Assembly: GCA_963682055.1 (NCBI GenBank)
Contig: OY821751.1
Span: 6,014,001 to 6,078,000, forward strand
From: Primula veris
Taxonomy: Eukaryota > Streptophyta > Magnoliopsida > Ericales > Primulaceae
Direction: 5' to 3'
Length of the DNA stretch: 64,000 nucleotides
This document shows positions 52,801-64,000 of the stretch, piece after piece (the first letter of the stretch is position 1; every line of letters starts with the position of its first letter). A program made the position numbers and the translations under genes. The notes under the pieces were generated by a model that worked only from the letters and a program-made list of their open reading frames with translations, was not told the origin of the DNA and searched no databases.

Positions 52801-55800
52801 CAAAATAAAATAAAATTCTAGTCATGTTCGGATTCTTTCAAAGCCGATTGCAATCATATATACATATAACGATCAATTTCTATCGACCCTTTCTCTTTCC
52901 ATGTAAGCTAGTTATACGTCACATGCCTCTTTGTTAATGCTTAAAGTTAAACAAACAGCCTTTGGAATAATATGAGCAAAAATAATAAACAAAAATGAGT
53001 TGTGACAATTGTAAGTCAAGACTCAAGATAAAGACTCAAGATAAAGACTCAAAATAAAAGATACTTTTTAATTATTCAGAACCGAAGATGTGCACATTAT
53101 AAATGCTTCATGTGAAAAAAGAGCAACACAAATTATAAATCAAACTCTCACATTGCTAAACAGGAACGTTCACTAAAAGCATGTAATACGACATTATACT
53201 TAAATGATTTGCAGCATAAAGTCGTATAGAAGAGGCCACGTATCCTCTTTTTTAGCTTGGTAGGGTTGGGCTACAAATTAAATGGTCCCTTATAATTAAT
53301 TACAGTATGTCCTATATGTAGTCCTAAAATACAATATATATCGTTACATGTTTTGAGAAATTTAATCACATACCATAAGACTAAGGCATGCGTGAATTCT
53401 ATCATGTGGACCAAACATCCAAATCAGTGACTAGCTCTTCAGGAGGTGCCCACGAAAAATTTCTATTATTGATTTAAAAAATTAAGAGAAATAAAATTAC
53501 TGAAATAGAACTGGTCCTAAGAACTTATTATTTTTAACTACTTAATTGATAGAATAAATTGTTTTAGTTTATGGCTTGTAGGGTTGTAGTAAAATTTGTG
53601 CTGTTTTTCATACGACTAGGCTTTGTTTGATAGTATTATTTGGAGGTTGGGATTGGATTAGTGATCTAGTGGACACAAGAACTAATGCATTTGGCAACAT
53701 ATATTGTGTCCCAACTATATATTCGGTATGGATGGCAAATGATGCAAAATGAGAGGATTTGAAATAATTGTGGGTGTGGTATTAAAATTATTCTGGTCCC
53801 TAAGAGATTATTTGTCCGACCTTCTTTTTAGCCTACTCAAAATACGGACCAGATTATTAGTTACTTGACTAATAGTTCATCAACGCGACGAGTCCTCTAG
53901 GGTTGTGCGCTTGCACTAGATGACCGGAAATTTGATATTTGGTCTAGGAGTTCCTGAATCCAGAAAAAAGGATAAACAATCCTTATTTTTGTTGATAAAT
54001 AGTGTTAAGTACCGACCAACTACTAAGATATTGAACAAACAATTAGTACAAATATTGTGTTGACAAAATACACACAAATTAGCAACTCATATATATATAC
54101 ATGTATGTTGTAAGAAATTTGTAATGATAATTGATTAGCAAAATTAATTTATCTTTAGGTAAGGAACTGAATCAATTATCTTTCAGCATCTCTGCTTGGA
54201 ATGGTGTACATTTGAAGTTTTGCACGTTTGCAGTGATGCACTTTGTTGGCCGAGCTGTGTATGGTCAAGTTTTGTGAACTCGAGTTATTTGTCGAGCTGA
54301 GGCCTAGTTGTACAAGGCTGAACTGTTGCCCAAGTTGTGTGAGGATGAGTTGTTGGTCGAGCTGTGTGAGGCTGCATGTTAGCCTATCCCATGTTGTCTG
54401 TTTTTTTTTCCTCCAATCGAGTTAATTCTGAAAAGTTAGCCTTGTGCCGAGACTTTAACTGGCTAATTACCCTCCGACGCTCAAATAAGTTTGTTGTACA
54501 CTATTACTTGAGAGCGAATTAAAGTATTTAATCTTGAGTATTGAATTTCAATGTTCGATAAATGATACTCGTTTGTAGTACATTTATACGGAGATGCGTC
54601 TCTCTTGAGAGCGAGAAAGGCCTCTTGGATCAGTAAAAACTACTTAGCCTTATTGTAGTTCATTTAAGATAGTATATAATTAGGTTTTTACTTATAGTAC
54701 TTAGATTAAATGATTCATTTCGAAGAAAGAAGACTTGGAAAAAAAGGAATAACAAAAAAATAGAGCTAGCAGATTATAGCCACATCAATAAGTTTTAGTT
54801 TCTTCTTCTCCTTTTGTTCTTCATTTCGAAGCTTTCCCAAGTAAATCAGTGTCTAATTAACGTACCTCTGCAGAAAAATCCTCTTATTTTATTTTATCTA
54901 TGTAATTCAAAGTGCAGTCTAGGTTGGTGTAACCTGGTACTTGATCATGAGTTGGATTTTTTAATATGGCTTTTAGATATGGGACCATATGGTAAAATTC
55001 TCACTCAGGATGGTCCTGTTGGCCCATAACTCTTTATTTCTTGGCAATCTTGTTAGAGCAACTGGGGGGATTTTTATTTTTATTTTTATATTTTACCTTA
55101 GTTTGTTAAAATTTATATCCCCCGCTTCATATTAAATATTTACTTTTAAAATTCGTGCGCTTTTGGATATATTTAGGGTTGGACTCGGTCTAGTTCGTTT
55201 AGGTCTTAAAAAAATCTCAAGCGAAATCATATTATGTCCGGTTTGGGACGACCTTTTGGTTTTTGGGATGGGATATCAAACCGAGTTGACTTGTATTCGA
55301 TCCACTTGGGTTTATTTTCAATCTTATTTTTGAGTTTTTGGGGTTTTATAATCGGATTCGGGATCTTATTCGGTTAGAGAGATTAAAATACATTTGTACC
55401 ACTTTTAGCTTTAAAATTTAACCAAAACGATCGAATTGTTTATTATAGATTATGCATTTTCACTTCTTTTGACTGAATTTAATACTTTCATCGAATTTGG
55501 TTTGATTAGAAAATTTCAACAATACAATATATGATTTTGATTATGTCTCCATGTTTTTTTACTGTATTAGTTATTAGTAATCTAGCTAGTCTGTTTTATA
55601 CGGGTATTTGGTATCAACCCCTTGTTACTGTAGACATGTTTTTCTTTATATATCAACCGATCGATTTGATCTTGTTAATAATCGAGCCTTCTTTTTCGTA
55701 TTCATTCATATCGTTTTGGAATCTAACTCATAATCTCCTTGGTAAGACAACAGTAATCACAGATATTTTGTCCATCTAAGGAGTTTTTAGTGTAAATAGC

Positions 55801-56269
55801 ATCTTGAAGTGATCGAAACTATATCAACATACGTAGGGTTAGCATGTGCTCAGTGTTCATAATACAGTATATGATCAAATTTGATTATCGACCAATCTGA
55901 TTTTAACATCAATGGCATATTGGCCTTGTTTGGCATACACATACTTTTACTTTATTTTACTTATAAGTATGCAAAGTAAAATGTTTGTTTGGTTGTACTT
56001 CTAAAATCTTACTTTTATCAAAAGTAAATTCCATTTTTGCTTACTTATTAAAAGTAACTTTTATCTTACTTATGAAATAAAATTACTTTATTGACATTGT
56101 AGCTCACCATGTAACGCACTTATACCTTAGTTTTGGAATCTATATATACGAGCATGCTCAACTTCAGATTTAATACTTCATACCCCTTCATACATAACAT
56201 TAGATCATGACACACGTACACTAATCAATACAAAAGGTCCACAAATGCTCAAAGCTCTCTTTTAGTTAA
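49861..56269. other. Gene-free stretch
   Basis: Holds a CGGTATACCAAA / CGGTTC low-complexity patch (50140-50290), a GAGCTGTGTGAGGCTG semi-repeat (about 54230-54400), a CGGTTTGGG-type low-complexity patch (about 55170-55380) and a GTTTGGCATACAC segment near 55930 resembling the end of a small transposon. Frames of up to 105 codons occur but lack any family feature. I see no gene or RNA. Confidence 0.5.
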
Positions 56270-56690
56270 CAAATTTCTCTTGCTTTTTCTTGTTGATTAA
56301 TCAACAGTATCATCAACTTTAATCATTTTCTCAAATCTAACACATTTTATATCTTTTAATAAACCGTTTACATTTACACAAAATTACAACTTGCATATTA
56401 ATTTTCTTATAATAACTCTATGCTATTTCTTTTTATTTGTTTATTATCATTTAATAATCATAACAATATTACAACCACAAAAATGTGGATCTCATGATAG
56501 TTTATTAATATTATATTTATCTAAGAAATCATATACGTACATTCCTTATATATAAGGTGAATTTTGTGTTTCCTGAAATTTAGGGAATTTACATGGTTTC
56601 TGATGCATGCCAATTTTTATAGCATAATTCTCAAATTTTAAGAAAAAATATCTTTTGAGGTAACAGAGGAGGCTCAAACTCTCAGCTCTC
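56270..56690 (-). repeat. MITE-like repeat, copy 2 (inverted)
   Basis: Inverse copy of 49475-49860, about 6.8 kb away. Exact ends are unclear. Confidence 0.7.
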
Positions 56691-57289
56691 CGTATAATTT
56701 TTTTTTAACTAGCTAAAAAAATCAATGCGTTCTTCTAGCTAACTTGTTTAAATTTTATTCAAAAAATCAAGCTGATATTTCAAATAAGAGAGATAGGGAA
56801 TTATATTTTATTATTATTCTTAAGAAAAGAAAATTGATTTTCTTAAATTAAAACCGAGACTTAATTAAGAACTCGCCCCCTATATCACTACTTATTCACA
56901 TAATCTTAGTAATATCAATTTTGGTTTTTGAGTTGCATATGATAAATTTGAATGTACTTTTAAAATCATATTTGGATTTTGAGCCATGAAGTATTATTTG
57001 TTTTATTTTCATTTTATAAAATGGGTTTGAATTTATTAACAATTATTTAAGCTTTCACAGTTATTTACAATAACCACAATTAGATCTGACTAGAAAAGTA
57101 TTATTTTTGGATATTTTAGCTAACATTATTGAATTGATTAGACATAAATTATTTTAGGTGGGGATAAGTAAAAGTAGATTTAGTAAAGGAGAGAAGATGT
57201 CCAGTGATGGACCGTTGAATTAGAAATTTTACACGTGTCAATGTCATGATACTATAGTAGTATGTATGAAGAGATATGTAGGTTAGAAG

Positions 57290-57937
57290 TAGGGGTGGGC
57301 GGGGCGGATTGGTCTCAATCTTAATCCGGTCCGTAAAATAAATGGCGGGACGGATTGGGGCGGATTAGTAAAATTCAAATTCCAACCCAACCCAACCCAA
57401 CCCAACCCATTATAATTAAAACCTCAACCCAACCCAACCCAATCCAAATCAAGCGGGGCGGATTGGGTGCGGGTTATTTCTTGAATTTTCATTTTAGTCA
57501 TTAATTTTTCATTATTTCGCATAATTTACCTAAATATTTTTAAAAAAATAAATCTTTCAAATAGAAATATAAACTAAAAGCCAACTAAAATACGTTTAGA
57601 ATGTTCGGAACAAATAACAAAGCTAAAACAAAACAAAACAAAACAAATTGTTCTTCATCAACATAATCAAAATTAGAAAACTACATAACAATTGAAATCA
57701 AAATTAATAATCCACTGAGTATGACCATCAACCGGGATTATTTAGGCAGTGTCAAACAATTGTTTAATGCTTGAGGGTAGGGTAGTGATATCTTTGAACT
57801 GCAAAAATTTACAATGAAAAGTTGAATTGATATGTGACAATATATTGAAATTCCATTAAGAGTTTACATCAATTTTATTACCTTTTACATCTCGTTTTGT
57901 TAGATAATAGATAGTAATTAAAAAAGATATTGAGAAA

Positions 57938-57997
<60 letters not shown>

Positions 57998-58183
57998 ATT
58001 GAAACGGGTTGTGGTGGATTAACCCGCGGTTTGGAAACCCCAACCCTAACCCAACCCACGATTTTTTTTACGGATTGGGGCGGGGCGAATTTAACTTTTT
58101 TTAACACCCAATCCGCACCAATCCGTCCCAATCCGTACGGATTGGGTTACGGGACGGGTTTACGTATTTTTTGCCCACCCCTG
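57290..58183. mobile_element. hAT-like element rich in CCCAA units, with (TA)n
   Basis: Left end TAGGGGTGGGC and right end GCCCACCCCTG are near-perfect inverses of the hAT-type form. Inside are (CCCAA)n arrays near both ends in opposite orientation and a (TA)n microsatellite at 57940-57992. No 8-bp duplication was found at the flanks. Alternatively it is simply a low-complexity hairpin. Confidence 0.5.
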
Positions 58184-61100
58184 TATGAGCATACCCTAGT
58201 ATATATCACCATTCATCACAAATTGCTACAACATTTATAAACATGTAGTAGTGATATGTTTTGGAGTATTTGTAAACATTTTCAAAAACAATCTGGTGGT
58301 TGAAAGTTGTAACTTGCAAACAAATGCTAGATTTACACTTCAACTTATCAAATTTAAAAGTATCATACATATCATTTCATGCTTTTTTAAAATTAAAATT
58401 TGAATCCTTAACTAAATGGAGTTTATTTTGGAAAAACCCTTTGCATTATATTTTTTCTCTATAACTGAGCTATGATTATTTTCAACATAGTATTCAATAT
58501 AGTGATTCTATTAATTGGAATAAATAATCTTTTTTAGTTCAAAAAGTAAAAAGTAAACAGAGTTTAACAAACGACATTTTTTATTGAAAAATATACTCTT
58601 ACGGTGTTTACCAAACAATATTTACGTACTAAAAAGTAATAATGAAAAGTATCATTTTCTACCCCTTTAATAAAAGTATATTTTTGTAATTAAAAAATGT
58701 GACAAAACGAGGACATTGTTTTAATTAAAAAAAAAAAGGCATATTGTTTAATATCTACTTGCAGTTATTCACATAATTAACGCCCCATGAAAAGGAAGAT
58801 TCTTATATCGTGTAGCTTTAACCGGTACATTATTTAATGACTAAATATATATATATATATATATATATATAATGACTAAGTTACGTCTTAAAATTTGAAG
58901 GGATACGAATTATATGTAACATTTTGGAAACCAAGAAAGGTTGTGAACAAACTACAAGCCTTAAACAGTTTCAAATATATAAAATTAATTATCACAAATA
59001 ATTTATATAATTGTAGAAGTGAATCCGTATAAACAAAATTATACCCCAATAACATAAATGAATTGGAATTTGCCCCTATAAACTGACTTTATTATCGTTT
59101 CTATAATTTGATGGCAAAAAATCTTTCATATATAACAATGCCATTTTATGTTTTGGGATCAAGTTCTCAGGCAAATCATTGCGATTGCGAATCTATGGCG
59201 TTTTTCAGCAAAATATGCTGATAAAGTGGTAAGAAGCATGCATGGGTCATATATATACTTTATATGATCATATTTTCTTTTTATTTTATGATAATGTGTA
59301 GAGTCGATCGTTATTGTTGAGATTTTATATAAAGTTATCATATGGCATAAATATATCTTAGGTTGCATAAAACTGGTTTTTTAAATATGAATCTCTTGAC
59401 AAGTTAGCATTCTTTTTCTTAGTGACTGTTGGACTAGTTTAGTCTTAGTTAATAATTACAAGAGCTTAGTATATAATGTCCGTTTGTTTGGCTGCAACTT
59501 TTATGCAAAAAGGGTGGCGTAATCAAAATTAATCAGTATACTTTGAGCAATAATGTCAAATTGTCAACAATAAAAACTCGCTTTTTAAAATGAACTACTG
59601 CTTATCGAACAAGCATTAAGGGATAAAGCGAATTAAGGGATTTTATTTTCTTCATTTAGACTTCTTTCGCATTGTTGTTTGTAACCTAAAGGTGGTATAT
59701 TTTCTAATGAATATAATAATTTTTTACTTTTTCTGCACAAACAAAAAGTATTTTTTTTTTTTGGTTTTCAATCGGATAATATGTTGTCTTAGATTAGAGT
59801 TTCACACCTTATTACCATGGCCCCTCGATTTGTTAATCTAAAATCTAGTAAAAGTGAATGTACATAAAAACAACAGATCTTCCTTGATTCTCTACTTTTT
59901 CAAAGAATCCCAACATAAGAATAACAAGGGCATGGTTTTTGTGATTTCATAATTCCAAATACAATTTCATCATATCAGATCACACAAATAGAGTATACTT
60001 TCAATGATCAGCATCTTCAACAAAGCACCACAAATACAAATTCGAAAGCCTATGTAAAATAAGAATTTGAAAAGGATCCATTTAGTAAGATATTGGACAA
60101 ATAACATCATCGAGATCATTGTCAGATGAGGAGGTTGTTATGTTCCTTCCGTTCGGCAACATATAAACCTTGTAGTACTAAACTTGAGACCATCCGGTAC
60201 GTGTAACAAGATATTTAAACATTTAGCAAATCAGTAACTCAAAGTTTATTTTCGACTGCATTTTATTTTTAGAATGTCACATTTATTTACCTTTTGCATA
60301 AATTTCCACTTATAAAATTAATGGTTCCGTAGGTATTTGTGGGAATTAATCATATTCATTCATTAACTAACGATCCAAGATTATTAACTCAAGTATTTTC
60401 AAACAAGGTCAATCAAAATAATCATCAATTTAGCCAAATACAACAAAGTCTAGTATTAGAATATACATAATATATAATTGACTTTAATTATGTAATAAAA
60501 CAAAATTAGATTTTGAATTTATCCAATTATCTGCAGATCAACTAAATTTTTACCTATCACACACAAAGAAAATGTTATCCTTGATTTTTAAAACTAACAA
60601 TCCAATCATGTTACAAAATGACCCACATATTATAAACCGCAACTACACCCCATTACGAATTGCATTTCATAAAATTGCAAGTAAAGTAACAACAGTTGAA
60701 TCAAGCGCGAACGAGACATGCATATGTGCATGGTTTGTTCATGTCTGATCCAACTGTGTCACTCAACGATCGCAAGAGTAGAAACACTCACCTAGATACC
60801 CCATTATTTTCAGAGAACAATAATATAATGATATTGAAAACAATAATACTCTAACACACACAAAAGCAAATTGTAGATCTTTCAATAAGGCAATATGGAA
60901 ACCTTAGATAGAGGAAAAGAGTGAAGGCAGGGCCAAACTGATGAATTATAATGCAACCATACATCATTTATATAGCCATTGCGGTTACATCAAGAGTTGT
61001 CGTTTAGCAAGGAGAAACGACAACGTACATTGCGAGTCAAATTTTTATCTAAAAATCATTAATGAAAATTACATTTTTAATTGTGATTCATTGAAATTGC

Positions 61101-61927
61101 TGATATCTATCAACGGAATTTTCAAACAATGAATGCTTGTTTGTTGCTTGATACTCTAAATATCTCGAGAGATTTACCCAAAAGAAGAAAAAAAAACGGA
61201 GATTCGTCAATTAGCGAGTTAAGAATACAAAGACTTTATTAGTTATGAAAAACCAATCTTTTTTATCAACCCGTCCAATTTCAATTGACTATTAATTAAT
61301 TGGGATCCTTTGCAGTTGCTAATATCTATCAAATAAAAGTTTTCATACAGTTAATAATAATTAGTTGGTCAACACTCATACCTCAATAGAGATTTAGTCT
61401 ACTTTTTGCATAACTCAAAACTTTTTTAGTTTTCAAAGTATCATTGACTAAGAATTCAATCAATTTAGGATGGACTAAATATTTATATTGGTGTTGCCAC
61501 ACCTCACTTAAAGTGATAAACGCTGATTTTGTGCCTTGAAGGCTGGAATTATCATTTGTGATCTCAAATTAATGAGTACTCATTACGTATTTATAATTAT
61601 CAAGACTGTTTTTGTGTTGATTTTGAGTTGATAAATAGAGTTGCATCCTTGTGAATTTGAAGTGATCACGAGTTCGACTCGTGGAATCATATCGTTCCAG
61701 GATAAGTTAAGCGATGACTATCAGGGTCACACTGTCACACACCCCTCCCCCCAAACACCAATATTTGAGATTTTTTAAATAAAAAAAATTCAAACTATTT
61801 TTACTAAAATTAGTTCGAATTGACGATTTGACAACCTCGTGATTATTATTTTCACTTGATCATATTTGTTAAATCAAGTCCGGCAAATCCCATTATATAA
61901 TGCAAGGAAGCATGTATTTGCTTCGTG
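58184..61927. other. Gene-free stretch
   Basis: AT-rich, with a short (AT)n at 58849-58872. A possible SINE-like B-box, GAGTTCGACTC, is at about 61669, without a clear A-box. No coding gene seen. Confidence 0.5.
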
Positions 61928-62081
61928 ACGGTATTTTTTGTTACGAGCTTAATAGCGAGATTTTTGTGATGGATTTGTGACAGTTTAATCAATTTGGGAC
62001 AGATTTATGACCGATTTTTAAATTAGTGACAGACTTGTGATAACTTTTGACTCTCACTAAATCAAACATTATTTTGTAGTG
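61928..62081. mobile_element. CACTA-type terminal fragment
   Basis: Ends ATTTTGTAGTG at 62081, the inverse of CACTACAAAAT, with subterminal GTGACAG-type repeats. Related to 22115-22236. The opposite end was not found. Confidence 0.55.
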
Positions 62082-62099
62082 TATTAAGTGAACTAAATA

Positions 62100-62660
62100 T
62101 GAACATGTCTCTGTTCGGTTCGTCTAAGCTCGTGTTCATGTAACTATATATAAAGTTTGATAAAATAAAAAAATAAATATATTAATCATATAACAAAAAC
62201 TAATATCACTACACAATTAATAAATTTATTTATGCTGTAATAATATAAATGATATGTTTGTATTATTTCTAACTTATTATGGTAATTTATATCATCATGC
62301 TATAAATATAGTCACCGATTTTATCGTTAAGTGTTCAACTCGTTAAATTAATCATACGTATGTAAAAAAAAAATTATACAATATATAAACTTAAAGTTAT
62401 ATGTGAACTACTTTATCCTATTTAACAATATATTAATATATGATAAAATTAAAATATATTTTAAAAATATTTATTTATTTTTAATTATTAAATATTTTGG
62501 AAGAAATTAGATGTTCACGAACAACTCGAGTTCGGCTCGTCAAATGTTCGGTTCATGTTCGTCAAATGTTCGTTTATATTTAAATGAACATGAACTAAAC
62601 ATGAATAAGAGTTTTAGTTCACGAACAGAGTCTTATTCGGTTCGTTTCGTTTCATTTACG
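62100..62660. repeat. Inverted GTTCGG / CCGAAC-type repeat
   Basis: Arms containing TCTGTTCGGTTCGTCTAAGC and GTTTTAGTTCACGAACAGAG flank AT-rich DNA; imperfect hairpin, no coding frame. Confidence 0.5.
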
Positions 62661-62869
62661 GTCCTAAACAACATATTATAAACAATGCTTTCTATCAGAA
62701 CCTATGCTTAAATTAAGAGACTCTGTTCAAATTCCAAAAAGCTCAATTAAAGCTGAACATGCTCCAAAACTCTTAGCAGGAAATCTGATTGTTCGTCAAA
62801 AAGCTCAGGTGAATGATTTTCGATACTTTTTTCCATCTTAAGGGCGTTTTCACCTGAGACAGTGTACTA

Positions 62870-63107
62870 CTCCCTCCATTCCTATTTAATTGTCCATTAC
62901 GAAACTACGTACAATTTTGACCGGCCAATAACTTGTATCAAAAGTGTCGGAATGAAAATTTTCAAAAGTTGATCATATAGTTCAAATATTAAATTTTATG
63001 GTTATATTTAAAAAAAATTAATTTTGACAATTTTGATAAAAATTATAAAACGATCAAAATTGTACGTAATTTTATAATGTACAATAAAATGGTAACGGAG
63101 GAGGGAG
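62870..63107. mobile_element. Stowaway-like MITE flanked by TA
   Basis: Starts CTCCCTCCATTCC after TA (62868-62869) and ends GGAGGAGGGAG before TA (63108-63109). The arms carry ACGAAACTACGTACAATTTT and its inverse. The best-kept copy of the family in the window. Confidence 0.85.
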
Positions 63108-63593
63108 TATATTTTTGGAGCACCCCAGTGCATGTAATTCATCCGGTACAAATGACGCTTTTCAACATATAGCAATAATATCCTTTTGCATACTCAAAGC
63201 ATCACTCAACTTTACCACTTCTGCACAATTGAACCCACAACTAAACCCGAATGGTATAATCTCGGAATGTTAGGACAAATTCCCCGGGATTTTGTACACA
63301 TCTGTACACAGGTACTCCTTCGGCCTTCGTTTTTTTTTTTTTTTTTTTTAAACAAACAATAGTAAAAACTCGATTAAAGATGATGCGATACAAAGCTAAC
63401 TCGAAAAATTGAACTAATTCTGCTCATCATATTTTCAATTCTCAAGACAGAAACTACAGGTGCAGTTTCACAAAATTTGCATCAGAATTTCTACAAGCCA
63501 CTTCCTAGAAAACTTTACACATAACACATGATACACTTGATAATAATGTTCGAACGGAAAATTTGGAAACGGTTGAATTGAAATCTTAACTGT

Positions 63594-64000
63594 TCAATAT
63601 CTGTAATTTCCGTAACCACCTCCTAAACCAGATGATCTATAGCCACCACCGTAAGGCTGCGATGACATGGCAGAAGATGAATAGGTGGAACCACCCAGCT
63701 GATAATAGGTAGATGACCTCAACTTGGCATCCACTTGCCCATAACTGCTTGACTGGTTCTTTGTGATTGCTTACAAATTCCTGAATAACTTGTTGAGCAC
63801 TTGTTCAGCCGTCTGAACTTGCAATGAGGTACCCTTGATTTCGACTGTAATCTCATCAGGCAGACCACTACTCTCTTGCACAGTCAAAACGGCACCACTA
63901 GCACGCCGAATATAAGTAATATTTGCTCATCCAATCCCAAATTATGTCCTTAGCATAAGTGAGCGGTATTTGCATCGTCTGAGCAACCTGAGTAACAATA
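63594..64000 (-). pseudogene. KH-domain RNA-binding protein gene, 3' part, broken
   Basis: On the minus strand the last KH domain and tail of a plant poly(C)-binding-type protein can be followed in pieces: VAQTMQIPLTYAKD, then ANITYIRRASGAVLTVQESS, LPDEITVEIKGTSLQVQTAE, and a tail reading SSYGQVDAKLRSSTYYQLGG to GGGYGNYRY and TGA at 63594. The pieces lie in different frames. There is a 1-base shift and an in-frame TGA at the GXXG loop (about 63925), an 11-bp near-duplication (GCTGAACAAGT / GCTCAACAAGT, about 63800) that shifts the frame again, and another shift before the Gly/Tyr-rich tail. Such proteins bind RNA in the nucleus and act in RNA processing. The gene continues past the window edge. 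It is best called a pseudogene. Confidence 0.75.

Noticed and set aside
57290..58183. Firm assignment as a hAT transposon
   Set aside because: The inverted ends fit, but no 8-bp duplication is visible, so it is kept only as hAT-like.

Overview
This is a 64 kb piece of a flowering-plant nuclear genome. The evidence is AT-rich, intron-containing plant genes, an NGATHA-like B3 transcription factor, plant LTR retrotransposons primed by tRNA-Met and tRNA-Asp, Stowaway-like MITEs, hAT-type and CACTA-type ends and a plant LINE. It looks like a eudicot; the species cannot be named from the sequence. Real host genes are few and transposable-element debris fills the rest.

Layout. 1-1796: the 5' end of a minus-strand Copia element (gag, primer site, one 1.24 kb LTR). 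2627-2703: a clean first exon of a syntaxin/t-SNARE-like gene with no recognisable continuation. 4.7-15.2 kb: low-complexity and duplicated DNA, including three copies of an AT-hook (AHL) first exon, a 5'-truncated LINE with a 16-bp target duplication, a 1.4 kb tandem duplication and a hAT-type element with an exact 8-bp target duplication. 15,487-16,868: a complete conserved plant gene of unknown function (three coding exons, 167 aa). 21,141-24,076 (minus): a complete NGATHA-like B3 gene (three exons, 259 aa). 24.5-29 kb: MITEs, a second hAT-type element and the end of another LTR element.

30,329-48,290 is the centrepiece: an 18 kb Ty3/gypsy element of the Tat lineage, most like the Retand group. 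It has two 572-bp LTRs, a tRNA-Asp-type primer site, and one gag-pol frame broken by four stop codons and no frameshift. Two tandem arrays, both of about 86-bp period, follow pol. Beyond them lies a long antisense region. That region holds a multi-exon gene with a Transposase_28-like N-terminus and coiled coils. Upstream of it, in the antisense direction, are five separate small ORFs predicted to be helical or coiled-coil, each with its own TATA box. These five units are the most unusual feature of the window.

48.3-63.6 kb holds no gene I can recognise, only repeats: an inverted MITE pair, a hAT-like element, a CACTA end and a Stowaway. At the right edge a KH-domain RNA-binding protein gene, broken by frameshifts and a stop, runs out of the window on the minus strand.
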